Of a DNA stretch of 64,000 nucleotides, positions 23,751-31,956 are shown piece by piece (the stretch's first letter is position 1; every line of letters starts with the position of its first letter). The notes under the pieces were generated by a model, which made no database searches, had not been told where the DNA came from, and was given only the letters and a program-made list of their open reading frames with translations. The position numbers and the translations under genes are program-made. Where the stretch lies: contig JAYODE010000011.1 in assembly GCA_038106185.1 (NCBI GenBank), positions 1-64,000 on the forward strand, given 5' to 3'. This stretch comes from UBA4582 sp038106185 (GTDB taxonomy: Bacteria > Pseudomonadota > Gammaproteobacteria > Pseudomonadales > Azotimanducaceae).

Positions 23751-24686
23751 CTAGCATCTGGCAGCCTGTAAATAGCGCCAAAATTCGTTTTCAAAGGACC
23801 TAACACTGACATTTTGTGCAGACGGACTCGCTGTTCTCGCGACAACTATATCCAGGCTTGGGACAATCGTGAGGAAGTTGGCGAAAGCACCCCGTGCCGC
23901 AAATAAATCCTCAGGCGCATTCGGTATAGGTCGACCCTCATATATTTTGTCAGACATTGGCAGCATGAACTCTGTCTGGTTGTTATTCCACCACAACCAA
24001 CCCCAGGCAGGGTTCATTGAAGATCCGGGCTTAACCAGATCGTCGAGAAAAAAAGTATCCGCTAATATTGTCGTTCCCTTTACCTGACCTCGGTGAAGGA
24101 GCATTTGGCCCAACAAGGCAAGATCCGTGGCAGTCGACATCAGCCCTGTCATCTGTGTTCCATTGGGCAATTGCTGCTCTCTATCAAACCACCGAGTCTC
24201 GGTCATACCCAAGGGTTTCGACACCCACTCGTCGGTTAACGCCGACAAGTTTCTTCCTGTCGCCTGCTCAAGCAACAGCTTCAGATAGCCATAAGCCACG
24301 TTATTGTAACGCCATGTTCTATTGATATCGCCAAGCAGATTCAGATCATCATCCATACCCGTCGTCATGGTGAGCAATGTTTCAATACTCAATTTCGCCT
24401 CATCCCAAGGTGAAAGCCGAGTCCACTCCGGGTCTATATGGTGATTGATATGATCATAGATTTCGAGATAACCCTTCTCTTGCGCAAGGCCGATGAGAAT
24501 AGCAATCAGACCCTTTTGTACAGCGAAAACATCCAGCGGCCGATCGTCGAATTTTGCCTCAGCCAACAGGCCAGCCCTATGGAGTATCGTCAGTTGCGCA
24601 CTGCCGGCACTCTGCGCGAAATCGATGGCAGTCTGTATCGCCGCTGGGTCCCAGCCATGGGCTTTAGCGTCAATGATGTTGTTCAT
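23751..24686 (-). CDS. beta-lactamase-family serine hydrolase homologue lacking the catalytic serine
   Basis: A 311-residue protein of the class C beta-lactamase/esterase fold. The SxxK motif position reads AVQK (Ala55-Lys58, in VFAVQKGLIA), so the nucleophilic serine is replaced by alanine (codon GCT on the coding strand). The second motif YxN is kept as YNN (127-129), and the family's LLTMTTGMDDD and GWLWWNN segments are clear. It has no signal peptide and is probably cytoplasmic. It may be a non-catalytic binding protein, or use another residue. Upstream spacer 24687-24855 is shared with a divergent small gene. Confidence 0.8.
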   Translation of the reverse strand: MNNIIDAKAHGWDPAAIQTAIDFAQSAGSAQLTILHRAGLLAEAKFDDRPLDVFAVQKGLIAILIGLAQEKGYLEIYDHINHHIDPEWTRLSPWDEAKLSIETLLTMTTGMDDDLNLLGDINRTWRYNNVAYGYLKLLLEQATGRNLSALTDEWVSKPLGMTETRWFDREQQLPNGTQMTGLMSTATDLALLGQMLLHRGQVKGTTILADTFFLDDLVKPGSSMNPAWGWLWWNNNQTEFMLPMSDKIYEGRPIPNAPEDLFAARGAFANFLTIVPSLDIVVARTASPSAQNVSVRSFENEFWRYLQAARC

Positions 24687-24855
24687 GAGCGATCACCTCG
24701 TTTCCATAAGCCAAGTAGCTAGTCGCCGTCCTGACTCAAATTGATAACACCGACTCTGATTCAGATTTTGTGACAATCGACACATTTTTTACGCTCGACA
24801 AGCCGTCTAATGCCCTCGTCAGTTGCATCAACAAGAACAAGCAAGGAGAAACACC

Positions 24856-25113
24856 ATGACCCTTCACCGCCTAGAGGTCTACCTTAATTCCTATAATAGC
24901 GAGCCTTTCGTGCGTGAGTATGACGACCAAACTGCGTTCTCTACCGGGTATGAATCGATGCTTGAGCATTGGATACAAAAGGCAGCCGGACGCAGAGTCG
25001 ATATTACCAAGGACCTGCGAATTGAAGACATACGACAACAGGTCTCCACCTCCCTGCAGCAGCTGGTCACTGCTACCTGCTTGCGGGTCAGGCTGACTGA
25101 CACGATGAGCTAA
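24856..25113 (+). CDS. small protein of unknown function (85 aa)
   Basis: An 85-residue soluble protein that I do not recognise. It starts MTLHRLEVYLNSYNS and is rich in charged residues, with two likely helices (about 30-45 and 55-75). The ATG at 24856 has a good ribosome site (AAGGAGA, about seven bases upstream), which is the main reason to accept the gene. It is divergent from the serine-hydrolase homologue and followed by a repeat-containing spacer. Confidence 0.6.
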   Translation: MTLHRLEVYLNSYNSEPFVREYDDQTAFSTGYESMLEHWIQKAAGRRVDITKDLRIEDIRQQVSTSLQQLVTATCLRVRLTDTMS

Positions 25114-25206
25114 CAGCCGCTTTTTATCGACGCAGACCCTCGTTGCTGAAGGCTAGTCACAAAAGCCTGGTCACAAAAAGCTATTCAAAAAAGGCTCCGC
25201 TAAGGG

Positions 25207-25247
25207 GCTAACGGCTATGCCCTAATCTGCTAACGGCTATGCCCTAA
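25207..25247. repeat. direct repeat, two copies with 22-bp period
   Basis: gctaacggctatgccctaa occurs at 25207-25225 and again at 25229-25247, followed by a decayed third copy (tgctatgccc, about 25259). It lies in the 184-bp spacer between two small genes. No coding meaning is seen. Confidence 0.8.
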
Positions 25248-25297
25248 ATAGCCCTTGATGCTATGCCCACCGTCAGGATCGACTCAAGCTCAGGGCG

Positions 25298-25504
25298 CTA
25301 GTCGTGGGGCGGTCGATATTGCGCCTCAAGTACCCGCTCCATCTGCTGCTCAAGGGCAGCCACACCCTTGACGTGCGTCTCTACCAATTCCTCTACCGTT
25401 CGGTAGCGCTGCACTGTCTCGCCGCGCCACATCACCACGACGCCCGGCGGCGTCTTACTATGAAAGATGCCGGTTTTCTTCTGTGTTTGCTGCGAACCAC
25501 TCAT
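25298..25504 (-). CDS. hypothetical small protein (68 aa)
   Basis: A 68-residue possible protein, MSGSQQTQKKTG at the start, with a short beta-like part (GVVVMWRGETVQRY) and a C-terminal helix (VEELVETHVKGVAALEQQM). No family recognised. An in-frame ATG at 25537 would add 11 residues; neither start has a strong ribosome site. It could belong with the LLM gene on the same strand 270 bp upstream. In the spacer 25505-25774 I see no convincing gene. Confidence 0.45.
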   Translation of the reverse strand: MSGSQQTQKKTGIFHSKTPPGVVVMWRGETVQRYRTVEELVETHVKGVAALEQQMERVLEAQYRPPHD

Positions 25505-25774
25505 AACCGGTTCACTTCGACGATACCCATTTGCCATGGACTCATGTTCATTCGCCCCATCGGTGGCTCTGTTTGTTTACCCTGCGCTGAATCATAACCC
25601 CTACTGCCGCTGGAACGCGACCGCACGCTTGGTTTATCAAGACTGTCGTCTCGAGCTGATGCTTCGGCAATTCCACCCAACCTGGGGGTCTGTGCTGATT
25701 CCGGCACACCAGCGGCCGTCCACAGCTTTGGTACACTCAAGTCCTGAACAGGTATCAATGCAATATATCGAATA

Positions 25775-26686
25775 TCAGAATGCCGGCAGTACCTCATCAA
25801 TCAATCGCCGAGTCTGGAGCAGCACGTCCTTGTCATCACCGGCTATAGGCAATAACACAAATTTCGAGCACCCTGCCTGAATATAGGCTTGAATCCGCTC
25901 TATGATAGCCTCGGCGTCGCCGATCACCAGGAAAGGATTCGGATCTTTGCCAAGCCGCTGGCGCAGAGCCTTGACGGCACCCTGAGCGATCGGTTCGTTG
26001 GCATGACCAAACCGAAAGGAAAAGCTGGCGCCGTAATGATCCTCATCGATCTGCCTGCCGGTCTGGCATAACGCCGACTTGATTCCACGTACCATCACGC
26101 CCGCCTGCTCGGGAGAATCGAGGCCACCCAACCAACCGGTTCCATACTGCGCCACGCGCTGCATGGCAACTTCGCTGGAACCCCCTATCCACAGCGGTAA
26201 GTGAGCACTGTGGGGTTTGGGTGAAATACAGGCCTTGTCGTACTTAAAAAATTCACCATCAAAATCCACGCTGTCTTCATGCCAGAGTCGGCGAACCAAT
26301 TGCAGCGCCTCATCGGCCTTTTTGCCTCGCCTTCTCGTCTGTGTGCCCGTCGCCACATAATCCATTCCCAGCGCACTGCCAAGACCAAAAGCCGGCACCA
26401 GACGTCCTTGACTGAGAAAGTCTATGGTTGCGCATTGCTTTGCCGTCACCAAAGGATCACGTAGCGCAATTGAAGCCACGTTCATGCCAAATCGAATCCT
26501 TTGAGTGGCGCCCGCCAAAGCCGCCATCGCAGCCAGGCACTCCAACATGGGCTCCTTGGAGACGAGTCGGTCAGTCTGCCAAATAGAGTCTACTGATGAC
26601 TCTTCGCACATCTGCACCCAGTCCCAATAGCCTTGCGCGCCGGCAAAGGGAAATCGTGACAATCCAACACCAATACCTATGGTCAT
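25775..26686 (-). CDS. LLM-class oxidoreductase, probable F420/flavin dependent
   Basis: A 303-residue luciferase-like protein with SIWQTDRLV, IRFGMNVASIALRDPL, FLSQGRLVPAFGLGS, the PLWIGGSSEVAMQRVAQYGTGWLGG segment and a C-terminal GDAEAIIERI helix. Many close-looking proteins in databases are named F420-dependent, but cofactor choice is inference. It lies 17 bp after the acyl-CoA-dehydrogenase-like gene on the same strand, so the two flavoenzymes are probably co-transcribed. Confidence 0.82.
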   Translation of the reverse strand: MTIGIGVGLSRFPFAGAQGYWDWVQMCEESSVDSIWQTDRLVSKEPMLECLAAMAALAGATQRIRFGMNVASIALRDPLVTAKQCATIDFLSQGRLVPAFGLGSALGMDYVATGTQTRRRGKKADEALQLVRRLWHEDSVDFDGEFFKYDKACISPKPHSAHLPLWIGGSSEVAMQRVAQYGTGWLGGLDSPEQAGVMVRGIKSALCQTGRQIDEDHYGASFSFRFGHANEPIAQGAVKALRQRLGKDPNPFLVIGDAEAIIERIQAYIQAGCSKFVLLPIAGDDKDVLLQTRRLIDEVLPAF

Positions 26687-26703
26687 ATTACTGATCCTTG
26701 CGA

Positions 26704-27903
26704 CTAGAGCATGATAGATCGAGGAAAATCACGGTCAACATCGAGCAAAAGGCCACCCACGTCTACCAGGCCTTTAGATTGCCCTACCAGATGCTGACAC
26801 ATGGTCTGCGCATCGCGCAGACATCGATCCAGGGCGGTTTTGTGCGTGTAAATACTATCAGCGCCTATCAGATCATAGAGCAATCGAGTCACATCGCGAG
26901 CCGCTTGAAAGGCATTCAGCCTGGACAACCAGACATCTGCCCGCTCCTGCGCGGTCAAGGGCACCTGGTCCTGCAACCGCTGCCACTGGGTATCTAACGA
27001 TCTGTAGACGTACGACCTGGCGCGACCCAGAATCATTTCTGCCTCGGCTATGCCAGCCTGCACCGTTGCCGCCTGCTTATAGGACACACCTGATAACCTG
27101 TGGCGCTTTTCCAGCAGGACCGAGTGTGCCTCATCGATAGCCTGACGAGCCAGACCCAGAGGGACACCTGCCATTTTTCGCAACAGTGCGTCGGGTTTTC
27201 GCCAAAGGGTACCTTCACGTCTTGGCGTTGAGAAACTGAAAGTGTGTTCGTGGGGAATCAGCAAATAGTCTGCTGCTGTTGAGTAGTCGTTGCTTGCGGT
27301 TCCCTTTAACCCTGTGGTGTGCCAGGTCTCTTTGAACTTCCAGAATTCCTTCGGCGCCAATACTATTCGCCACTCAGGTTGACCGTTAGGATCGAGCACT
27401 GGCTCGCCATTTCGGTACACAGTGCAACCAGCCGCGACAATATCTGCGTGCGTTGAGCCACTGCAAAACAGCCAGTTCCCAGTAACCTTATATCCGTCTT
27501 CAACCTCGTCGGCTCGGCCAACAGGATAGACCCAGCCAGCCTGCACCATATCGAGGTGTGGATACATGTCTCGAGCCACGCCGTCATCCAGGTAACCGGA
27601 ATACAATCCAGAATCGCTGCCTATCATGGCGCACCAACCAGCCGAGACATCGCCTCGAGAAATTTCCTCGAGTATCTGCACCTGTTCCGGCGAACTCAGT
27701 TCAGGTCCACCCCAGGAAGTGGGCATATTCATGCGAAAAACACCGGATTGTCTCAACAATTCAACGGTATCGGCATCAAGACTTCGCGCCGTTTCAATTT
27801 CGTTAGACCGAGAATGCAACCAAGATCGCAGGCTTTTGGCGTTCCTCAAGATTGCACTCGCCGTGGCAGGCGCTGAAAAGCCGGCTTTTATTTCTTCCAT
27901 TGA
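26704..27903 (-). CDS. acyl-CoA dehydrogenase-fold flavoprotein (HsaA/monooxygenase type)
   Basis: A 399-residue protein with the acyl-CoA dehydrogenase fold in the version used by two-component flavin monooxygenases such as HsaA and by related dehydrogenases. It has a helical N-terminus with FRMNMPTSWGGPELS and GWCAMIGSDSGL, a middle beta domain with GNWLFCSGSTHADIV and WHTTGLKGTASNDY, and a C-terminal helical domain. The catalytic Glu of classic dehydrogenases is not obvious. ATG 27903 (MEEIKAGF) is preferred to 27939 because the latter reaches toward the divergent gene. Substrate unknown; steroid or cyclic compounds are possible from the family. Confidence 0.78.
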   Translation of the reverse strand, partial: SMEEIKAGFSAPATASAILRNAKSLRSWLHSRSNEIETARSLDADTVELLRQSGVFRMNMPTSWGGPELSSPEQVQILEEISRGDVSAGWCAMIGSDSGLYSGYLDDGVARDMYPHLDMVQAGWVYPVGRADEVEDGYKVTGNWLFCSGSTHADIVAAGCTVYRNGEPVLDPNGQPEWRIVLAPKEFWKFKETWHTTGLKGTASNDYSTAADYLLIPHEHTFSFSTPRREGTLWRKPDALLRKMAGVPLGLARQAIDEAHSVLLEKRHRLSGVSYKQAATVQAGIAEAEMILGRARSYVYRSLDTQWQRLQDQVPLTAQERADVWLSRLNAFQAARDVTRLLYDLIGADSIYTHKTALDRCLRDAQTMCQHLVGQSKGLVDVGGLLLDVDRDFPRSIML

Positions 27904-28013
27904 GTCAGGCTCAAATGTTAAAAATGCATAATATGTCAATTACCCAGCGATTGGCATCTTTGCCAGAAACCTGGCTGTGGTATATTTCCAGTTTACGCTT
28001 TCGAGAATCAACC

Positions 28014-29000
28014 ATGCGCGCGATTGTCTGTGACGAGTTTAAATCTCCTGCCAAACTGGTTGTCAGCAAACTTGCTGAACCCGTGCCCGGTCCCAATGAA
28101 GTGCTCATTCGAATCAAGGCGACAGGCCTTGGCTACGTTGATGCCCTGACTGTCGCGGGGCTCTATCAGATCAAACCCGCTTTGCCTTTCATTCCTGGCA
28201 ACGAGATATCCGGGGTGGTCGAGCAGACTGGCGTTAACGTCAAAAGTCTTCACGTCGGCCAACGTATTCTGGCGATGCCGCGAAGTGGCGGCCTGGCTGA
28301 ACGCATCTGCCTGCATGAGAAGTTCTGCACACCGATCCCTGACTCGCTCTCCCATGAGAGCGCTGCGAGCTTTCTGGTGAACTATTGTACGGCGTACCAT
28401 GGTCTCATCTACTGTGGAAAACTCAAACCGAAGGAGACTATCTTGATTCTCGGTGCCAGCGGCGGAGTTGGGGTTGCGGCGATTGATGTCGCACTTGCCC
28501 TGGGTGCTGAGGTCATTGCTGCGGCTTCGACCAAGGCAAAGCGAGACGCCTGCCTGGCGCTCGGAGCCCATCATGTGCTTGACTATAGCAAGGCGGACTG
28601 GCGCAAAGACTTGCAGAAGATTCTCGGCGGTCGAGACCTGAACGTCGTCTATGACCCGGTTGGTGGCGCGTACGCCGAACCGGCTTTGCGCTCACTGGGT
28701 CCCGATGGCAGGTTCCTCGTCGTTGGTTTTGCAACCGGCGAGATACCGAAGGTACCTCTGAATCTGACCCTGCTTAAGCGTTGTTCGATCATAGGGGTCA
28801 ACTGGGGAGGCTACATAGCAGCAAATCCGCGTCAGTCTCGACCAGTTATGACAAGGCTCCTGAAATGGATTGACGAAGGACGAATCCAGCCGAAGGCCGG
28901 CGAGATCTTGCCGCTCAAGAAAGCCGGCAATGCCTTAATGAAGATGCTGAACCGTAAGGCGATCGGTAAGATCGTCGTCACAATGCAAGAGGACGAATAG
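28014..29000 (+). CDS. NADPH:quinone oxidoreductase-type MDR protein
   Basis: A 328-residue zinc-free medium-chain dehydrogenase/reductase. It has the N-terminal GroES-like domain (IPGNEISGVVEQTG), a nucleotide-binding loop GASGGVGVAAIDVA, and DPVGGAYAEPALRSLGPDGRFLVVGFATG, typical of quinone oxidoreductase and its enoyl-reductase relatives. The ATG at 28014 is preferred; the open frame upstream (to 27852) overlaps the divergent flavoprotein gene and looks non-coding. It is followed after 6 bp by the epoxide hydrolase gene, so both are probably one transcript. Confidence 0.86.
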   Translation: MRAIVCDEFKSPAKLVVSKLAEPVPGPNEVLIRIKATGLGYVDALTVAGLYQIKPALPFIPGNEISGVVEQTGVNVKSLHVGQRILAMPRSGGLAERICLHEKFCTPIPDSLSHESAASFLVNYCTAYHGLIYCGKLKPKETILILGASGGVGVAAIDVALALGAEVIAAASTKAKRDACLALGAHHVLDYSKADWRKDLQKILGGRDLNVVYDPVGGAYAEPALRSLGPDGRFLVVGFATGEIPKVPLNLTLLKRCSIIGVNWGGYIAANPRQSRPVMTRLLKWIDEGRIQPKAGEILPLKKAGNALMKMLNRKAIGKIVVTMQEDE

Positions 29001-29006
29001 ACCCCA

Positions 29007-30143
29007 ATGGCTGATATCAGACCCTTTTCAATCGACATATCTGCACACCAAATTACCGACTTGAAGGCTCGATTGGCCTTAACCCGCTGGCCAGACAAGG
29101 AAACCCCCGATGACTGGAGTCAGGGAATTCCTCTGGCTTATATGCAGGAGATCCATGACTACTGGCTTAACCATTACGACTGGCCAGCCCGCCAGGCCCT
29201 CCTGAATGCATGGCCGGGTTTCCTGACGGAACTGGATGGCCTTGACATTCATTTTCTTCATATTCGGTCTCCCCATGACCAGGCTCGACCCCTACTCATT
29301 ACCCACGGATGGCCTGGCTCGATTGTCGAGTTTCAAAAGGTCATAGGCCCTCTAACTAACCCCACTCAGTATGGCGGCAGTGCGGCAGATGCATTCCATC
29401 TGGTTTGCCCCACGCTGCCGGGATTTGGTTTTTCCGGAAAGCCCACCGCGCCCGGCTGGGATATCGCGAAGATTGCAACCGCCTGGAACAGCCTGATGGT
29501 GCGCTTGGGCTATAACCGCTATCTCGCCCAAGGAGGCGACTGGGGCGCTATCGTCACTAGCATGATTGGTGCCCAGAACCTGGGTAACTGTGAAGGCATC
29601 CACATCACCATGCCCATCGTTCCTCCTGATCCAGAGACCATGGGTGACTTGAGTGAACTGGAGAAGGCCACTCTCGCCGCGCTCAAATTTTATCAGGACC
29701 ATGATTCAGGTTATTCCAAACAACAGGCTACTCGACCCCAGACTCTGGGCTACGGACTGGCGGACTCTCCCATCGGTCAGGCAGCCTGGATTCTCGAGAA
29801 ATTTTACCAGTGGACTGACTGCGACGGACATCCTGAAAATGTTATCAGCCGCGATGAGCTGCTGGATAATGTCATGCTTTACTGGTTGCCAGACGCCGGC
29901 GCCTCTTCTGCCCGTATCTACTGGGAAAGCTTTGGTCGCACCGGTAATGACCCAATAAATCTGCCTGTGGGTTGCAGTATATTTCCAAAGGAAATATTCA
30001 AGACTTCGGAGCGTTGGGCAAGGAAGCGATTCACCAAACTAGTCCATTTCCGAGAGCTGAAAAAGGGTGGGCATTTCGCCGCACTCGAGCAACCCGCAAC
30101 CTTTATCCAAGAGCTTCGCGACTGCTTCAGGCTCATGAACTAG
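29007..30143 (+). CDS. epoxide hydrolase (EHN-type alpha/beta hydrolase)
   Basis: A 378-residue protein with the N-terminal EHN helical region (about 1-110, with PFSIDISAHQITDLKARL) and an alpha/beta hydrolase core. The oxyanion loop HGWPG is at 100-104, the nucleophile Asp178 in QGGDWGA, and the general-base His356 in KGGHFAALEQP. It would hydrate an epoxide to a diol in the cytoplasm. Family length is normal. Pairing with a quinone oxidoreductase and, 157 bp on, a P450-type ferredoxin suggests oxidation of a hydrophobic compound. Confidence 0.88.
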   Translation: MADIRPFSIDISAHQITDLKARLALTRWPDKETPDDWSQGIPLAYMQEIHDYWLNHYDWPARQALLNAWPGFLTELDGLDIHFLHIRSPHDQARPLLITHGWPGSIVEFQKVIGPLTNPTQYGGSAADAFHLVCPTLPGFGFSGKPTAPGWDIAKIATAWNSLMVRLGYNRYLAQGGDWGAIVTSMIGAQNLGNCEGIHITMPIVPPDPETMGDLSELEKATLAALKFYQDHDSGYSKQQATRPQTLGYGLADSPIGQAAWILEKFYQWTDCDGHPENVISRDELLDNVMLYWLPDAGASSARIYWESFGRTGNDPINLPVGCSIFPKEIFKTSERWARKRFTKLVHFRELKKGGHFAALEQPATFIQELRDCFRLMN

Positions 30144-30300
30144 GTGCTGGCCTGCGCTCTTGAAGCATCAAGCATTCCGTCCTTTTCTCGGATTTATTCG
30201 AACTTGGCCTGAATTCACCTTTTGAAAATGCTGAGACCCGTTTATAACTACATCGATTTTTGGTACCGTGCACGACATAACACCCATCAAGGAGCTACAA

Positions 30301-30621
30301 ATGGCAAAAATCAAGTTCATCCAACACGACGGCCAGGAGATCGTCGTTGAGGCAAGCAATGGCTCAACGGTGATGAATGCCGCACTCGACAACATGGTGT
30401 CAGGTATCGACGCTGATTGCGGCGGTGAATGCTCTTGCGCAACCTGCCATGTTATCGTCGATGACGCCTGGATCGGCAAGTTGGATAAACCCTCGGCCCA
30501 GGAAGAGTCCATGCTGGACCTCAATCCTGATCGTGAGCCGAACTCACGCCTGTCTTGCCAAATTCCAGTGAGCGATGCCCTGGACGGTCTGGTGGTTAAC
30601 CTGCCAGAGTTTCAATACTGA
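30301..30621 (+). CDS. 2Fe-2S ferredoxin, adrenodoxin/P450 type
   Basis: A 106-residue ferredoxin with CX5CX2C ligands (DCGGECSCATC) and the fourth Cys in RLSCQI, the pattern of vertebrate-type/putidaredoxin ferredoxins that feed cytochrome P450s. ATG 30301 is preferred to an upstream GTG because AAGGAG is placed about six bases before it. No P450 or ferredoxin reductase is in the window, so the partner is elsewhere. A hairpin follows the gene. Confidence 0.9.
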   Translation: MAKIKFIQHDGQEIVVEASNGSTVMNAALDNMVSGIDADCGGECSCATCHVIVDDAWIGKLDKPSAQEESMLDLNPDREPNSRLSCQIPVSDALDGLVVNLPEFQY

Positions 30622-30633
30622 GCGATCTGATCA

Positions 30634-30659
30634 ACCGGTGCACCTTCAGGTGCGCCGGT
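30634..30659. terminator. hairpin after ferredoxin gene
   Basis: Inverted repeat accggtgcacc / ggtgcgccggt with a four-base loop and one mismatch, 12 bases after the ferredoxin stop. A T6 run occurs 15 bases further on, not adjacent, so it is a weak intrinsic terminator or a 3' stabilising hairpin between two convergent genes. Confidence 0.45.
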
Positions 30660-30754
30660 ATTGCAGCCTCCCTGTTTTTTGATCAATCACCTTTCACAAA
30701 TCTCTCGCGCTCATGCTTGGTGCCTCTTACTTCTGCCGTGGCACCCACTCGAGA

Positions 30755-31213
30755 TCAGTCGCCTGTCGTCTGATCAATAATCCCTCGAATGAATTTCACA
30801 TGGCTGCCGACTAACAGGTCTGCAACGACCAGATTCTGTATCACCTTGTCCTGACCGATTAAATAAGTCACGCGACGCGCTCCTATGCCAAAGGGACCCT
30901 CAACACCATAGGCGCGAATCACCTTGCGCCCCTCATCATACAAAAGTGGGAACGGCAGTTTGTTCGCTTGCTTAAACCGCTTATGACTCTGCGCAGACTG
31001 GGAGCTGATACCCACGACTCGCAGATCAGCCTCGAGTATCTCGTCATGCATATCACGAATACTACAGGCCTCTGCGGTGCAGACCAGGGAGAAATCAGCA
31101 GGATAGAAGTAGACAATAACAGGTCCGGCGTCTAGCAAGCTGTCAAGCGTCACTGTCTTGCCAGAGTCGTCTTCTAAGGCAAAGTCTGGCGCTATATCTC
31201 CTTTTTTTAACAT
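30755..31213 (-). CDS. peroxiredoxin (AhpC/TSA-BCP type)
   Basis: A 152-residue thioredoxin-fold peroxidase with peroxidatic Cys in YPADFSLVCTAEACS (about Cys46) and a further Cys five residues on, as in some BCP-type enzymes. It reduces hydroperoxides with thiol electrons. Length is normal. A good ribosome site (AAGGGAG) precedes the ATG. The spacer to the divergent nitroreductase gene (31214-31446) contains no gene that I can see. Confidence 0.88.
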   Translation of the reverse strand: MLKKGDIAPDFALEDDSGKTVTLDSLLDAGPVIVYFYPADFSLVCTAEACSIRDMHDEILEADLRVVGISSQSAQSHKRFKQANKLPFPLLYDEGRKVIRAYGVEGPFGIGARRVTYLIGQDKVIQNLVVADLLVGSHVKFIRGIIDQTTGD

Positions 31214-31446
31214 TTGAACAACTCCCTTTGGTTAAAGTGTTGTATTAATCTGTTGGTCTCATCAAGCTAAACACCTATCTTACGAACATTCAGCAACAAT
31301 GGGTTAAAAAAAAACCGCGCGTGACTGATACAGCCTGCCCGAAACGAACTGAGACGGCAGACTAGCCTTAAAACACTACCTTAGACTAAGCTGACCAGGC
31401 TACTCCTTGCAGTGAGAGCGCCTAGTGAAACCTTTGAGAATATTCT

Positions 31447-31856
31447 ATGGAACATGACGAAGTCCTACGCACCACCTTTGCAGCACGACAGTACACCAAT
31501 GATCCGGTCAGTGACGAGACCCTCTATCGTCTGTTGGATCAAGCGCGCTTTGCCCCCAGCGGTGGCAATCGCCAAGGCTGGCGGGTTTTGGTCATCAAGG
31601 ATACCGCGCGACGCAAGGCCCTGCGCGAGATCATGGCGCCGACTATTCGTCAGTACAAAGCCCAGGCATTGGCCGGCGAGACGCCGTTTAACGCCTTAAA
31701 GCCCAGTCAAGTCCCTCAGACGGTGATTGATGCTACCTCTACTGAGTTTCCCCTGATAGACCAACTGGAACAGGCACCCGCCTTATTGGTCATCTGCGTC
31801 GACCTTCACGCTGTGTCGTCAATGGACAAGGACTTGGACCGAGTCGGCCTGATCTC
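31447..31856 (+). CDS. nitroreductase-family protein, truncated by assembly gap
   Basis: The first about 137 residues of an FMN-dependent nitroreductase-fold protein: TTFAARQYTNDPVSDETLYRLL and LDQARFAPSGGNRQGWRVLVI match the usual N-terminal phosphate-binding region. Family members are about 190-220 residues, so at least 60 residues (180 bp or more) must be missing, longer than the 100-N placeholder if the gene is intact. The apparent continuation to 31974 reads antisense through the TonB receptor gene and is not real. Oxidises NAD(P)H with various acceptors; substrate unknown. Confidence 0.75.
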
Positions 31857-31956
31857 NNNNNNNNNNNNNNNNNNNNNNNNNNNNNNNNNNNNNNNNNNNN
31901 NNNNNNNNNNNNNNNNNNNNNNNNNNNNNNNNNNNNNNNNNNNNNNNNNNNNNNNN
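31857..31956. other. assembly gap (100 N placeholder)
   Basis: Exactly 100 N between the 3' part of the nitroreductase gene and the 3' end of the convergent TonB receptor gene. No repeat is visible at its edges. Confidence 0.95.

Noticed and set aside
25501..25800. 99-codon minus-strand open frame in the spacer before the small gene
   Set aside because: It overlaps the end of the LLM gene, is rich in Arg/Ser with no pattern, and has no ribosome site that stands out.
27852..28013. N-terminal extension of the quinone oxidoreductase
   Set aside because: It overlaps the divergent flavoprotein gene and precedes the clear family start MRAIVCDEF.
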